This document shows, one piece after another, positions 1-7,331 of a stretch of DNA of 64,000 nucleotides; the first letter of the stretch is position 1; each line of letters begins with the position of its first letter. Origin of the DNA: Flavobacterium gelidilacus DSM 15343. Its GTDB lineage: Bacteria; Bacteroidota; Bacteroidia; Flavobacteriales; Flavobacteriaceae. The translations under genes and the position numbers were made by a program. The stretch lies in the NCBI RefSeq assembly GCF_000422685.1, contig NZ_AUGN01000009.1:1-64000 (forward strand), read 5' to 3'. The notes beneath the pieces are model-generated. The model saw only the letters and a program-made list of their open reading frames with translations. It did no database searches and was not told where the DNA came from.

Positions 1-12
1 AAATAGGTTGAC
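1..12 (+). repeat. IS3-family left terminal inverted repeat
   Basis: AAATAGGTTGAC is the exact reverse complement of 1359-1370. Similarity weakens after the twelfth base. One or more further bases could lie outside the window. Confidence 0.85.
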
Positions 13-39
13 TAAAAATTAAACACTTTTAGCACACTT

Positions 40-423
40 ATGACATCACAGAAAAAACAACCCTGCCGAAAAAAAGAGTATCAAAAAATAAGCTTTGATC
101 TCAAACTTTCCATCATTGACCAAATTAATAACGGACAAATATCTGTTAATCACGCTTCCAATAAATACAATGTATCTCGAAGTTCTATTGACTATTGGTT
201 AAAAAAATTAAGTAACTTTGAATCTAAATCTAAAGTTATGAGCAAAAACGATGAACTAAAAAAACTGCGTGAAAAGGTTGAAGAACTAGAATTCATTAAA
301 GAACTTCAGCAAGACATAATTATTGACTTTCAAGACATTACAGGAAAAGAATTGTCAAAAAAGTTGTTACCCAAAACATTAGCAAAAGAGATAGAAACAA
401 GAAAAAGAAACCGTTTAAAATAA
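40..423 (+). CDS. IS3-family transposase OrfA
   Basis: This 127-residue protein is the DNA-binding half of the transposase. Residues about 15-60 form a helix-turn-helix of the IS3 OrfA type (a stretch reading ASNKYNVSRSSIDYWLKKL is visible). Residues about 68-90 are rich in Leu, Glu and Lys and look like the leucine-zipper helix that multimerises OrfA. The last codons are CGT TTA AAA TAA, which form a T_TTA_AAA slippery heptamer directly before the stop. Ribosomes that slip back one base continue into orfB and make the OrfAB fusion transposase. OrfA alone normally acts as a regulator in this family. The start is the ATG 27 bases inside the left terminal repeat. Confidence 0.9.
   Translation: MTSQKKQPCRKKEYQKISFDLKLSIIDQINNGQISVNHASNKYNVSRSSIDYWLKKLSNFESKSKVMSKNDELKKLREKVEELEFIKELQQDIIIDFQDITGKELSKKLLPKTLAKEIETRKRNRLK
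414..420 (+). other. Programmed -1 ribosomal frameshift site T_TTA_AAA
   Basis: The heptamer TTTAAAA fits X_XXY_YYZ in the orfA frame (codons CGT TTA AAA TAA). The -1 frame reads TTT AAA ATA AAA TGG and stays open without a stop to 1274. The orfA stop follows the heptamer directly. This is the standard IS3-family device for making the OrfAB transposase. I did not identify a downstream pseudoknot. Confidence 0.8.
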
Positions 424-1274
424 AATGGCTCTATCAATGTTTTGGGATTACTAAACAAGCCTTTTACCAAAGAATTAAAGCAAATTACTTAAAAGAGCAA
501 CAACATAAAGTAATCTTTGAGTTAGTTCATAAAATAAGGGTTAAAATGCCTCAAACTGGCATTAAAAAACTTCATCAACATATACAAGACGAATTAATTA
601 AAAACAATATCAAAATGGGTAGAGATGCGTTATTTGACTTAATGAGAAGTTATGGTATGTTGGTTAAGAAAACAAAACGTTTTCACATCACAACAGACTC
701 TAAACACTTCTTTTACAAATCCCCTAACCTACTTAAAGAAACACCGTTAATCCACGCAGAACAAGTCTTTGTAAGCGATATTACTTATATCAAAATTGAT
801 GGTGGTCACTCCTATTTGGCTTTGGTAACTGATGTCTATTCTAAAAAAATAATGGGTTGGAAATTAGACAACAATATGAAAGTGGCTCTTGTGAAAGATG
901 CATTACAAATGGCTTATAAAAATTGTATTCATAACCATAAAAATATCATTCATCATTCCGACAGAGGAATACAATATTGTTGTCCTGACTTTTCTGAATT
1001 CGCTGAAAACAAAGGTTTTATATTAAGTACAACTCAAAAATATGATCCCTATGAAAATGCAGTAGCTGAAAGAATTAACGGAATATTAAAATACGAATTT
1101 GGTTTAAAACACAATATTAAAAACATACAAATTGCTCAAAAAATGGTAGCACAAGCCGTAAAAACATATAACAACGAACGTTTACACTGGTCTTTAGACT
1201 TAAAAACACCACAAACTGTACATACACAATACAACAAACAAATCTATAAATCCTATGCCAAAAAGGCTGCGTAA
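414..1274 (+). CDS. IS3-family transposase OrfB (DDE integrase core)
   Basis: This is the catalytic half of the transposase. The first in-frame ATG is at 546, but the frame is open back into orfA, and the translated upstream part (Trp-Leu-Tyr-Gln, then Phe-Gly-Ile-Thr) is typical of IS3 OrfB, so expression by frameshifting at 414-420 is more likely than an independent start. The rve core follows with its acidic triad: first Asp in VSDITY, second Asp in HHSDRGIQY, and Glu in NAVAERINGILKYE. The final segment (YNNERLHWSL and KTPQTVH) matches the usual IS3 OrfB C-terminus. All catalytic residues are present, so the enzyme is probably functional. It is transcribed away from the truncated protease. 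Confidence 0.93.
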   Translation, partial: FKIKWLYQCFGITKQAFYQRIKANYLKEQQHKVIFELVHKIRVKMPQTGIKKLHQHIQDELIKNNIKMGRDALFDLMRSYGMLVKKTKRFHITTDSKHFFYKSPNLLKETPLIHAEQVFVSDITYIKIDGGHSYLALVTDVYSKKIMGWKLDNNMKVALVKDALQMAYKNCIHNHKNIIHHSDRGIQYCCPDFSEFAENKGFILSTTQKYDPYENAVAERINGILKYEFGLKHNIKNIQIAQKMVAQAVKTYNNERLHWSLDLKTPQTVHTQYNKQIYKSYAKKAA

Positions 1275-1358
1275 CAGAGTTTGTATTTTTACTAAAAAAA
1301 ACAGCAATTGTTCAATTACTTTTAACTAAATTTGAATCAATAAAAATCACTAAAAAAG

Positions 1359-1370
1359 GTCAACCTATTT
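1359..1370 (+). repeat. IS3-family right terminal inverted repeat
   Basis: GTCAACCTATTT is the exact complement of the left end. On the minus strand it supplies AAA TAG to the interrupted protease reading frame, which adds one lysine and then the stop. Confidence 0.88.
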
Positions 1371-4205
1371 CAGGACAAGACATTTACTACCGCAATATGG
1401 ATCAATATATTGCACTTCTCGCTTTAAATCAAAATTGCATATATTTTGTTTTAATACAGAATTTAAATAAGTATTTAAAGCAGTATAATTAACTACCGCA
1501 TCAGTACCTAAAGCAACCTCTTCAGTACCGTTGATTAACCATCTAAATGTATATACTCCACCAGGTTGCGTTAGTGAAGAAAAACAAGGGCTTGTAAACG
1601 ATATTCCTGTTGTGAAATTTGCATTCCCTGAGCAAAAATAAGTGTTTAAATTAGAGGCAGAGTTATTAACACCTCCAATATCTACAGCTGGTGAACAAGG
1701 AGGTTCATTATGAAAAAATTGATTTGTAATTCTGAATTTTTTGACAATCGTTTGTGTTAATGTTGTATAGGTTATCTTGAAATATCTGTATGGATACGAA
1801 TTATTACCTTTGCAAAACCTGGGTAAATATACCGATGTATAAGGGAAATAAGTAACATCATCATCGGAGTATTCTCTTGTATAATTACCTAATGCATAGT
1901 TGTTAGAATTAAACGTATTATATGCCTGACTACCACTTGGAAAATAACTTGGGTAAGTTAAAGTTTGATCGACACATTCTTGAGAATTCTCAGGAAATTG
2001 ACATGGTAAATCAAAATTAGAAACGTTGAAATCAACATTATCAGGCAGGCCACCTCCCAAACATTGAATTCCATAATAAGCATAGGCTTGCTGCGTTCCT
2101 GCTGATTGGTCATTTGACCTTACAAAAAAGGTTAAAGTAACTTCAAAATTTTGATTTGTACCTTGATTTAATATCGCAAATTCACTGAAATCCAATAATT
2201 TTGTTTTCCATTGAACCGTAGTTTTATAATCCTTGAGACCATAGACAATATTTGGTGAAGTAAAATCTCCATTTGATGATATTTTGTTAAATTCATTGTA
2301 CAGTGATGTTGTTGCCCCTAAATTGCTTGTTCCCTCCCATTTATTACCCCATTCTGATTGACCAATATGTTTAATATAACCAGGATGCAGGGGCGATTCA
2401 TAAGATAACTGTACTAGTAGGCCCAAACTGGCTGTTTCAGGAGTAGTTGTAACTTGTTTCATTCCTAAATAATGGACTAAAAATTTACAATTGTCAGGAG
2501 TTGGCTTAAACTTTACTTTTACATAATAAGCTGCTCCATCAGGCAATACGTTGGTTTGATTGATTACTCGACCAACTCTTAAAATTTTATTGACTCCAAA
2601 AGGCACATTTGCTGCTGAGGGAAAGTTAACATCACTAAAAGTGGATTGATCAATAATTTCAAAACTGTTTGGTTCAAATCCAGCATCAGTTTCAACATAT
2701 CTTTCTGTTGATGGCCATGTATAATTTGTAAGACTTGAACCTGTACCTAAACTCCATCCTTTTTCATATTGAACTCTTTCAAAATTACTAAAATTTAAAT
2801 CCGGTAGAGTTTTACAATAATCTGTCCCGGAACCCGGACCGCTATTTCCTTGCTCTGGAATAACTTTAAAATAAAAGGGATTTGCTACCTCTACACAATT
2901 TGGATTAGAAGTAAGACTAGCTTTCAAAGTTAATTTGTAATTGCCAACGACTGTTATTGTTTGATTAAATGTTTGCAGACTAACTGTTAAAACAAGAGTA
3001 TTTGTATCTAAATTAAATAGTTCCCAATTGTATGTAATTGATGGATTGTTTGAACAATTTGTGTTTACATTAAAAATTAAAGGAGTATTAACCACAACTT
3101 CATTTGCAATTATTGCATTTGGAATTTGTATTGTAAAGTTACAGTTAAACAAACCAGTACAAATGTCACATGACTTTGTTTCTAATAATGAATTTCTGGC
3201 ACCAAATTCACTATCTATCATAAAATGCATTCGATCTATTTGACCTGGAGTGAATTTATTTTGACATGTGAAATCACCATAATCCATGTAGTTTGACTTA
3301 TCATCTGGAATCGTTGAACCACATGAAGTAGGAGCTGGTGAACAGGTGAAGTTTAATTCCATTGGTTGGGTATCCGCCACCATATCTCCGTTGAAAATTG
3401 GATTAGAATTATCACATGAACATTGGGGAAAAGTAAGAATTGTAGCTGGATCACAAATTCCAAAAACATGAAAAAGACCTAAGTAATGTCCCATTTCATG
3501 TGCTAATACATTCATATTAATATCCAATGAAGGATTATTAACTAAATATTCTCTTTCAATAAATATACCATCATAAGACTTACCATGTGCAGAAGGCAGA
3601 AAAGCAAAACCAGTTACACTACCAATTATTTCATCCACAATGTATACATTGATATAGTTTTTTGTCGGAAATTTTGATGTAGCACCTGAATTAGTTACAA
3701 TTTGGTCAATATGATTTATATTATCTTTGTCTATGCTTCCTAAACTTGTAGAATGGTGTGTAATGTTGCCAATGTAAGGATTAACATTTTTATCTTGTAA
3801 TGCTAAACAAAATTGAATTTGTGTATCATTTGTTTGAGCTTTACCACCAAGGTTAGTACCGTCATAAATTAGATTCAATTTATCAACTATGTACTGATAA
3901 CTTCCAGTACTACCTATTAGAAAAGATTCGTTAGGATCATTTTTTACATCATGAAAAACAACAGTTAATGTCTCTTGATGATTTAATAAAGTTTGAGCAT
4001 TTTTATTGTTGTTAGATTCTCTTTTCTTTATAAATTTAGACCAAGCCAAATTATTTTTTTCAAATTTTTCCTTATAAGAATCGTCTTCTTTCAATAGTTT
4101 CAAATGTATAACATCAGAACCACAACTATGTTTAATCTTTTCTTGAGCGGAAACATAAATAAAGGAAAATAAAAAGAACAAAATAAGGATAGTATTTTTT
4201 TTCAT
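1365..4205 (-). CDS. Secreted M43-type zinc metalloprotease, 3' end cut off by the IS element
   Basis: A Sec signal peptide (residues 1-20, ending VSAQ) precedes a cytophagalysin/pappalysin-type M43 peptidase domain. The zinc site HEMGHYLGLFH begins at residue 236, and the Met-turn region (NYMDYGDFTCQNKFTP) follows near residue 305. A PKD-like segment (about 360-450) comes next, then roughly 480 residues with no domain I can name. The last host residues are LVL. The final Lys and the TAG stop come from the terminal repeat of the IS element, so the gene is truncated. Members in this phylum usually end in a T9SS sorting domain. None is visible here, and I infer it was lost with the 3' end. The product may still be made and reach the periplasm but may not be exported across the outer membrane. 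Confidence 0.85.
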   Translation of the reverse strand: MKKNTILILFFLFSFIYVSAQEKIKHSCGSDVIHLKLLKEDDSYKEKFEKNNLAWSKFIKKRESNNNKNAQTLLNHQETLTVVFHDVKNDPNESFLIGSTGSYQYIVDKLNLIYDGTNLGGKAQTNDTQIQFCLALQDKNVNPYIGNITHHSTSLGSIDKDNINHIDQIVTNSGATSKFPTKNYINVYIVDEIIGSVTGFAFLPSAHGKSYDGIFIEREYLVNNPSLDINMNVLAHEMGHYLGLFHVFGICDPATILTFPQCSCDNSNPIFNGDMVADTQPMELNFTCSPAPTSCGSTIPDDKSNYMDYGDFTCQNKFTPGQIDRMHFMIDSEFGARNSLLETKSCDICTGLFNCNFTIQIPNAIIANEVVVNTPLIFNVNTNCSNNPSITYNWELFNLDTNTLVLTVSLQTFNQTITVVGNYKLTLKASLTSNPNCVEVANPFYFKVIPEQGNSGPGSGTDYCKTLPDLNFSNFERVQYEKGWSLGTGSSLTNYTWPSTERYVETDAGFEPNSFEIIDQSTFSDVNFPSAANVPFGVNKILRVGRVINQTNVLPDGAAYYVKVKFKPTPDNCKFLVHYLGMKQVTTTPETASLGLLVQLSYESPLHPGYIKHIGQSEWGNKWEGTSNLGATTSLYNEFNKISSNGDFTSPNIVYGLKDYKTTVQWKTKLLDFSEFAILNQGTNQNFEVTLTFFVRSNDQSAGTQQAYAYYGIQCLGGGLPDNVDFNVSNFDLPCQFPENSQECVDQTLTYPSYFPSGSQAYNTFNSNNYALGNYTREYSDDDVTYFPYTSVYLPRFCKGNNSYPYRYFKITYTTLTQTIVKKFRITNQFFHNEPPCSPAVDIGGVNNSASNLNTYFCSGNANFTTGISFTSPCFSSLTQPGGVYTFRWLINGTEEVALGTDAVVNYTALNTYLNSVLKQNICNFDLKREVQYIDPYCGSKCLVLK

Positions 4206-4384
4206 AAATAAGAGTTTTTGGTTATAATGAAAATAAAATCAAGTAGTTAAAAGATTTTTATAAATATAGGCTTATTAATAAAATGTTAATTACGGTTTAA
4301 CCTTTTATGTTTTGCGGTTTTCACTTTGTCCTTTGTTTTGTACTTTTAAACGACAAAATATCCACAAAAACCTTAGATTTAACC

Positions 4385-4600
4385 AAGAAATAACATTTTT
4401 CTTAAAATTTGTGAAATGAAAGATAACAACCCTATTAAAAGTGTTCATTGCTATTTTCATGACCTCACACACTTTTCTAAACAGGACTTTAGCACAATGT
4501 TGTGTAATTCTTAAATTTTTATGTCCAGGCATTTTACTAACACTTTGAATAAGAACAACATTTGTAAATATTCCAGTAGTGGTAAAAAACCAATGGTTTT
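4385..4600 (-). pseudogene. Relic of a tyrosine recombinase C-terminus
   Basis: Read on the minus strand, this stretch matches the C-terminal end of the intact integrase encoded at 7332-8573. SVSKMPGHKNLRITQHCAKV here corresponds to SVSKMLGHKNLRTTQHYAKV there, and a further match upstream (TTGIFTNVVLI against TTVTLTNGVPI) reaches about 4596. The nucleophilic Tyr of TQHYAKV is Cys here, and the rest of the gene is missing, so it cannot be active. A 75-codon open frame runs through part of it by chance. It sits at the far edge of the presumed integrative element and looks like the trace of an older, related element. Confidence 0.8.
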
Positions 4601-4670
4601 TGGTTTCTTACTATTGGATTTGGTATGGTACGGGTTTAAGGCTTAGTAAATTGCCTTAAAATTAAGACTT

Positions 4671-5507
4671 ATGGAATCATTTACTTTACCTCCACTTGAG
4701 ACTGAGTTTGTTTTGGAACAGATTCAGCAATTAGTTTCTCCTTGTTCAGTTTATGTTTTTGGTTATCGACACCAAACTAAAAGGGAATGTAATTATTTAC
4801 TTGATGCTTTTGATGTTGGGCTAGTTCGGCATCATTATTATTTGGTTGTGTTTTCTCAGCAGTTGCTTCCTAATGGTGGTTCTGATATAGCTCAATCCAT
4901 TGCTGCTGGCTCTGGACACGCTATTACTGCTACTGTACTGGTTCATAAGGTAAAAGATTTGGGGACAAAGCAAGTTGGGCAGCAGTGGTTTTTTAATCAG
5001 GTTCTTCGTGATGGACAACGTTTGTGTCTTGATACCACTGCTCCACCCTATTTATTGCACGTTGCTAGAACCCGAGATACCAAGGCTACTACTGCTTTTT
5101 GGCATAAATGTGTTAGAGTTGCCCAATTTAATATGCACGCTGTTACAGTTAGTGATCAGTTAGACGTTGAGCTTTGTAAAATAGCTTTATTACACAGTGC
5201 TTTGCATCAACTAGCTTTGGGTTTGATCCGTGTGTTTTTGGGTTACACTCCTACTACATTTAGTCTTGTATATCTTTTGGATTTGTGTGGTTCTTTTACT
5301 GCGTTGCCTTCTCAAGTGTTTAAGACAGAAACGAGTCTTGCTCAAAAACGTTATAAAATGCTATGTGCGTCCCCTTCTATGCTTAATCATTGGATAGATT
5401 TGCATGCTAATGAGCAACACTTTATTTGGTTGTTAGATTCTTGTCAGTCGTTTTTGAAAGAAGCCGAAACTTTGGCTATGATTGAACTTAATCGTTTAGA
5501 ATTATAA
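4671..5507 (+). CDS. NTase/HEPN-like protein of unknown function (element cargo)
   Basis: A 278-residue protein that I do not recognise with certainty. The N-terminal half contains a beta-rich stretch (CSVYVFGY, then HHYYLVVFS) resembling the degenerate nucleotidyltransferase-like domain found in front of HEPN domains in Bacteroidota mobile-element proteins. The C-terminal half (about 165-275) is helical, with a layout like HEPN: LCKIALLHSALHQLALGLIR, then GYTPTTFSLVYLLDL. In active HEPN RNases an Arg is followed by a His in the RX4-6H motif. Here the equivalent of that His appears to be Phe (TTFSL), so RNase activity is doubtful. It is the first gene of a three-gene plus-strand row, 19 bases before the next. 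Composition suggests transfer. The HEPN assignment is inference from layout. Confidence 0.6.
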   Translation: MESFTLPPLETEFVLEQIQQLVSPCSVYVFGYRHQTKRECNYLLDAFDVGLVRHHYYLVVFSQQLLPNGGSDIAQSIAAGSGHAITATVLVHKVKDLGTKQVGQQWFFNQVLRDGQRLCLDTTAPPYLLHVARTRDTKATTAFWHKCVRVAQFNMHAVTVSDQLDVELCKIALLHSALHQLALGLIRVFLGYTPTTFSLVYLLDLCGSFTALPSQVFKTETSLAQKRYKMLCASPSMLNHWIDLHANEQHFIWLLDSCQSFLKEAETLAMIELNRLEL

Positions 5508-5526
5508 ACCTATAAAAACTTAACTT

Positions 5527-5919
5527 ATGAAAAATCAAATTCCACCCTTGTCTCCAGCTTTTCGAGAACTTGCTGCTCAACATTTTGTCTTGCTTGAATC
5601 TGCGAATGTTGCTAAAAAAAGAGATGTATTACAGCTTAATCTTTCTGGATATTCAGATGTGTGTTTTCTGATTGCCGATATCGTTAAAGTATGCCTATTA
5701 GCTTTAGAGGCTGATGGTTGCTCTAATAGAATTCCAGAACCTGCAACTAATATTAGTGGCGTACTTAGTCTCATTTTGGATTTGTTGCCTTATGAGGAAG
5801 CTGATCTTTTGGATAAAATTAGAGAAGCTGTTTTACAACCTGCAGATGTTGTGGAGGCTGAGGATGATTTTATGGTGGAGAATTTGTTTTTGACTATGCC
5901 GGTTGGGTTGATGGATTGA
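5527..5919 (+). CDS. Small helical protein, paralogue of the next gene (element cargo)
   Basis: A 130-residue acidic, helix-rich protein of unknown function with no signal peptide or membrane segment. Its core aligns with the protein encoded at 5992-6366: YSDVCFLIADIVKVCLLALE here against NYACLCGTIADLMKVCSAVL there, and LLPYEEADLLDKIREAVL here against LMPHSEAEFLDEVRQVLN there. The two are therefore diverged duplicates. The gene lies 19 bases after the HEPN-like gene and probably shares its transcript. Its stop codon overlaps the first unit of a GATTAGT tandem repeat. A role as a small accessory or antitoxin-like partner of the first gene is possible but is only inferred from size and order. 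Confidence 0.65.
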   Translation: MKNQIPPLSPAFRELAAQHFVLLESANVAKKRDVLQLNLSGYSDVCFLIADIVKVCLLALEADGCSNRIPEPATNISGVLSLILDLLPYEEADLLDKIREAVLQPADVVEAEDDFMVENLFLTMPVGLMD

Positions 5920-5945
5920 TTAGTGATTAGTGATTAGTGATTAGT
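5918..5945 (+). repeat. Four tandem copies of GATTAGT
   Basis: Four exact 7-base units overlap the stop codon of the upstream gene and fill the start of the gap before the ATG at 5992. The unit length is not a multiple of three, so gain or loss of a copy would change the reading frame of any readthrough product and the spacing to the next gene. Every frame contains TGA or TAG. Confidence 0.95.
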
Positions 5946-5991
5946 GAAGTATTCAAAATTATTTGTGTTATTAATTTATAAATTTAAAATT

Positions 5992-6366
5992 ATGGAAAGT
6001 ACAATTGATGTATTGCGTAGGAAGTCGGATTGGCTTATGACTACTTTGAAAGTGCATCCTAAAAAGGAAGCAACTTGGCAAATAACGGTCAACTTTGCTA
6101 ATTACGCTTGTTTGTGTGGAACTATTGCCGATTTGATGAAAGTCTGTAGTGCTGTGCTCCAATCGGAGGAACCTTATGTTTCTTCGTTAGTAGAAAATCC
6201 AGCGATTGATGTTGCTAATATTTTGGAACTAGCTGTACAATTAATGCCTCATAGTGAAGCTGAGTTTCTGGATGAGGTTCGACAGGTTTTAAATGAAGAA
6301 TCGATAGAGCAATTACCTGCCTTTAATTATAGCAAAGAGGTTGTTCTTGAGAAGAAAGCTTCTTAA
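5992..6366 (+). CDS. Small helical protein, second paralogue (element cargo)
   Basis: A 124-residue protein of unknown function, homologous to the preceding gene product over about 70 residues (see that entry). I chose the ATG at 5992, which follows an A-rich leader (AAATTTAAAATT) like those of the other genes here, over a GTG at 5944 that would run through the end of the heptamer repeat. The pattern is helical, with conserved IADLMKV and an acidic LMPHSEAEFLDEVRQ block. It has no signal peptide or membrane segment. A strong terminator follows 14 bases after the stop, so it closes the three-gene row. Confidence 0.65.
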   Translation: MESTIDVLRRKSDWLMTTLKVHPKKEATWQITVNFANYACLCGTIADLMKVCSAVLQSEEPYVSSLVENPAIDVANILELAVQLMPHSEAEFLDEVRQVLNEESIEQLPAFNYSKEVVLEKKAS

Positions 6367-6379
6367 CAAAACAGTTTAA

Positions 6380-6410
6380 AATAGGACCGCTGACAGCAGT
6401 CCTATTTTTT
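6380..6410. terminator. Bidirectional intrinsic terminator
   Basis: AATAGGAC pairs with GTCCTATT, the stem is extended inside by GCT/AGC, and a run of T follows. It separates the plus-strand cargo genes from the convergent minus-strand gene ending at 6418. Confidence 0.8.
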
Positions 6411-6417
6411 TATTTTT

Positions 6418-7266
6418 CTATAATGGTTCGTTATAGTTTTTGTTATTTTCAACACTTGGGTTTCCTGAAGCTTTTTGAGTATTTGCATTTTTGAAATTGT
6501 ATTTCCCTTGGTTCATGATCCAGTTACGTGCTAACGCTTTCCAATCTCGCATCTTGGTTTTACCTCCAATTAACCAATCAATACTAGCATAATAATTAAA
6601 AAATCTATTGCCTTCGGTTTCTGTACTTAGCTTGAAAATGAAATATGAAACAACAGCTTCGAGAGCAGGTATTTCAGCATTGCTTATGTATTTTTCTTCT
6701 TTTTTCGCGGAACTTTTTTCTTCTTTTTTTGGAACAGCATTTAGGCCATTTTTATTTTTAAAATTTAAATTTAAATCAGAATTAAAATTTGCTTGGGTGC
6801 CATTATAGCAATCTATTTTGTTTAAATTGTTTATTTTTGTTTTATTATTATATATAATATTTGCAAGTTCATCAACGTGTTCAGTAGCATAGCTATTTTT
6901 TGATGTGTTGTTAGTGTCATCTTGTTCAAATTTTGAAAAATTAACCTGTATAAATTTTATACCAGCTTTACCCGATTCTGAAAAATCAATCATCGTAACA
7001 TTAGAATTCATGTGTGGATTATTTGTAGGCAAATGCTCAATAAATCCGTAAGCTTCTAGTTCTTTCATACATTTGTAATACGTTGTATTTGATCTTATTT
7101 TACATGACATCATTATCTTTTCTTTTGGGATGCTTGTAGGATTATTGAACCGGTTCGTATTCCAATTGTTAAAAAGCATTAAGTAAAGCGAAATGTGGTT
7201 TGGTTTCATGCGTTTGTCTGCATAAGCTTTGTTAAAAAAGCCGTTTAAATGGTTAACATAATTCAT
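6418..7266 (-). CDS. Replication-initiator-like winged-helix protein
   Basis: A 282-residue protein of a type often found next to integrases in Bacteroidota mobile elements. Residues about 15-95 resemble a RepA/DnaD-style winged helix (LYLMLFNNWNTNRF, then IPKEKIMMSCKIRSNTTYYK and LEAYGFIEH). The middle (about 130-190) is low-complexity and rich in Asn and Lys. The C-terminal 80 residues (IDWLIGGKTKMRDWKALARN) resemble the tail domain of phage replisome organisers. The stop codon of the integrase gene upstream lies 65 bases before its start, so the two may be co-transcribed. The function in replication or control of the element is inferred from this architecture and the neighbourhood. Confidence 0.6.
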   Translation of the reverse strand: MNYVNHLNGFFNKAYADKRMKPNHISLYLMLFNNWNTNRFNNPTSIPKEKIMMSCKIRSNTTYYKCMKELEAYGFIEHLPTNNPHMNSNVTMIDFSESGKAGIKFIQVNFSKFEQDDTNNTSKNSYATEHVDELANIIYNNKTKINNLNKIDCYNGTQANFNSDLNLNFKNKNGLNAVPKKEEKSSAKKEEKYISNAEIPALEAVVSYFIFKLSTETEGNRFFNYYASIDWLIGGKTKMRDWKALARNWIMNQGKYNFKNANTQKASGNPSVENNKNYNEPL

Positions 7267-7331
7267 AGTTTTAAAATTTAAGGATTACTAATTATCTTTT
7301 GTAAAGCAACTATAAGGTTGCTTTACCATTT

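Larger units (their letters stand above)
1..1370 (+). mobile_element. Complete IS3-family insertion sequence
   Basis: A 1370-base element bounded by 12-base inverted repeats (AAATAGGTTGAC at 1-12, its complement at 1359-1370). It carries orfA and orfB in the -1 frame arrangement typical of the IS3 family, and orfB encodes a DDE integrase core. The right end lies inside the coding region of the M43 protease gene, so this is a transposition into a host gene. The window begins exactly at the left end, so the left flank and the target-site duplication cannot be seen. Both reading frames look intact, so the element may still be mobile. Confidence 0.93.

Noticed and set aside
4305..4532. Open frame of 75 codons as an independent gene
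   Set aside because: Its first half is the C-terminus of a decayed integrase with the catalytic Tyr lost, and the rest is unrelated sequence.
4200..4670. Second attachment site copying the tRNA-Ser 3' end
   Set aside because: I looked for the GAGGGATTCGAAC block on both strands here and found none.
4671..6366. Classical toxin-antitoxin pair
   Set aside because: The first protein lacks the HEPN catalytic motif, three genes are involved instead of two, and no known antitoxin fold is recognised. It remains only a possibility.
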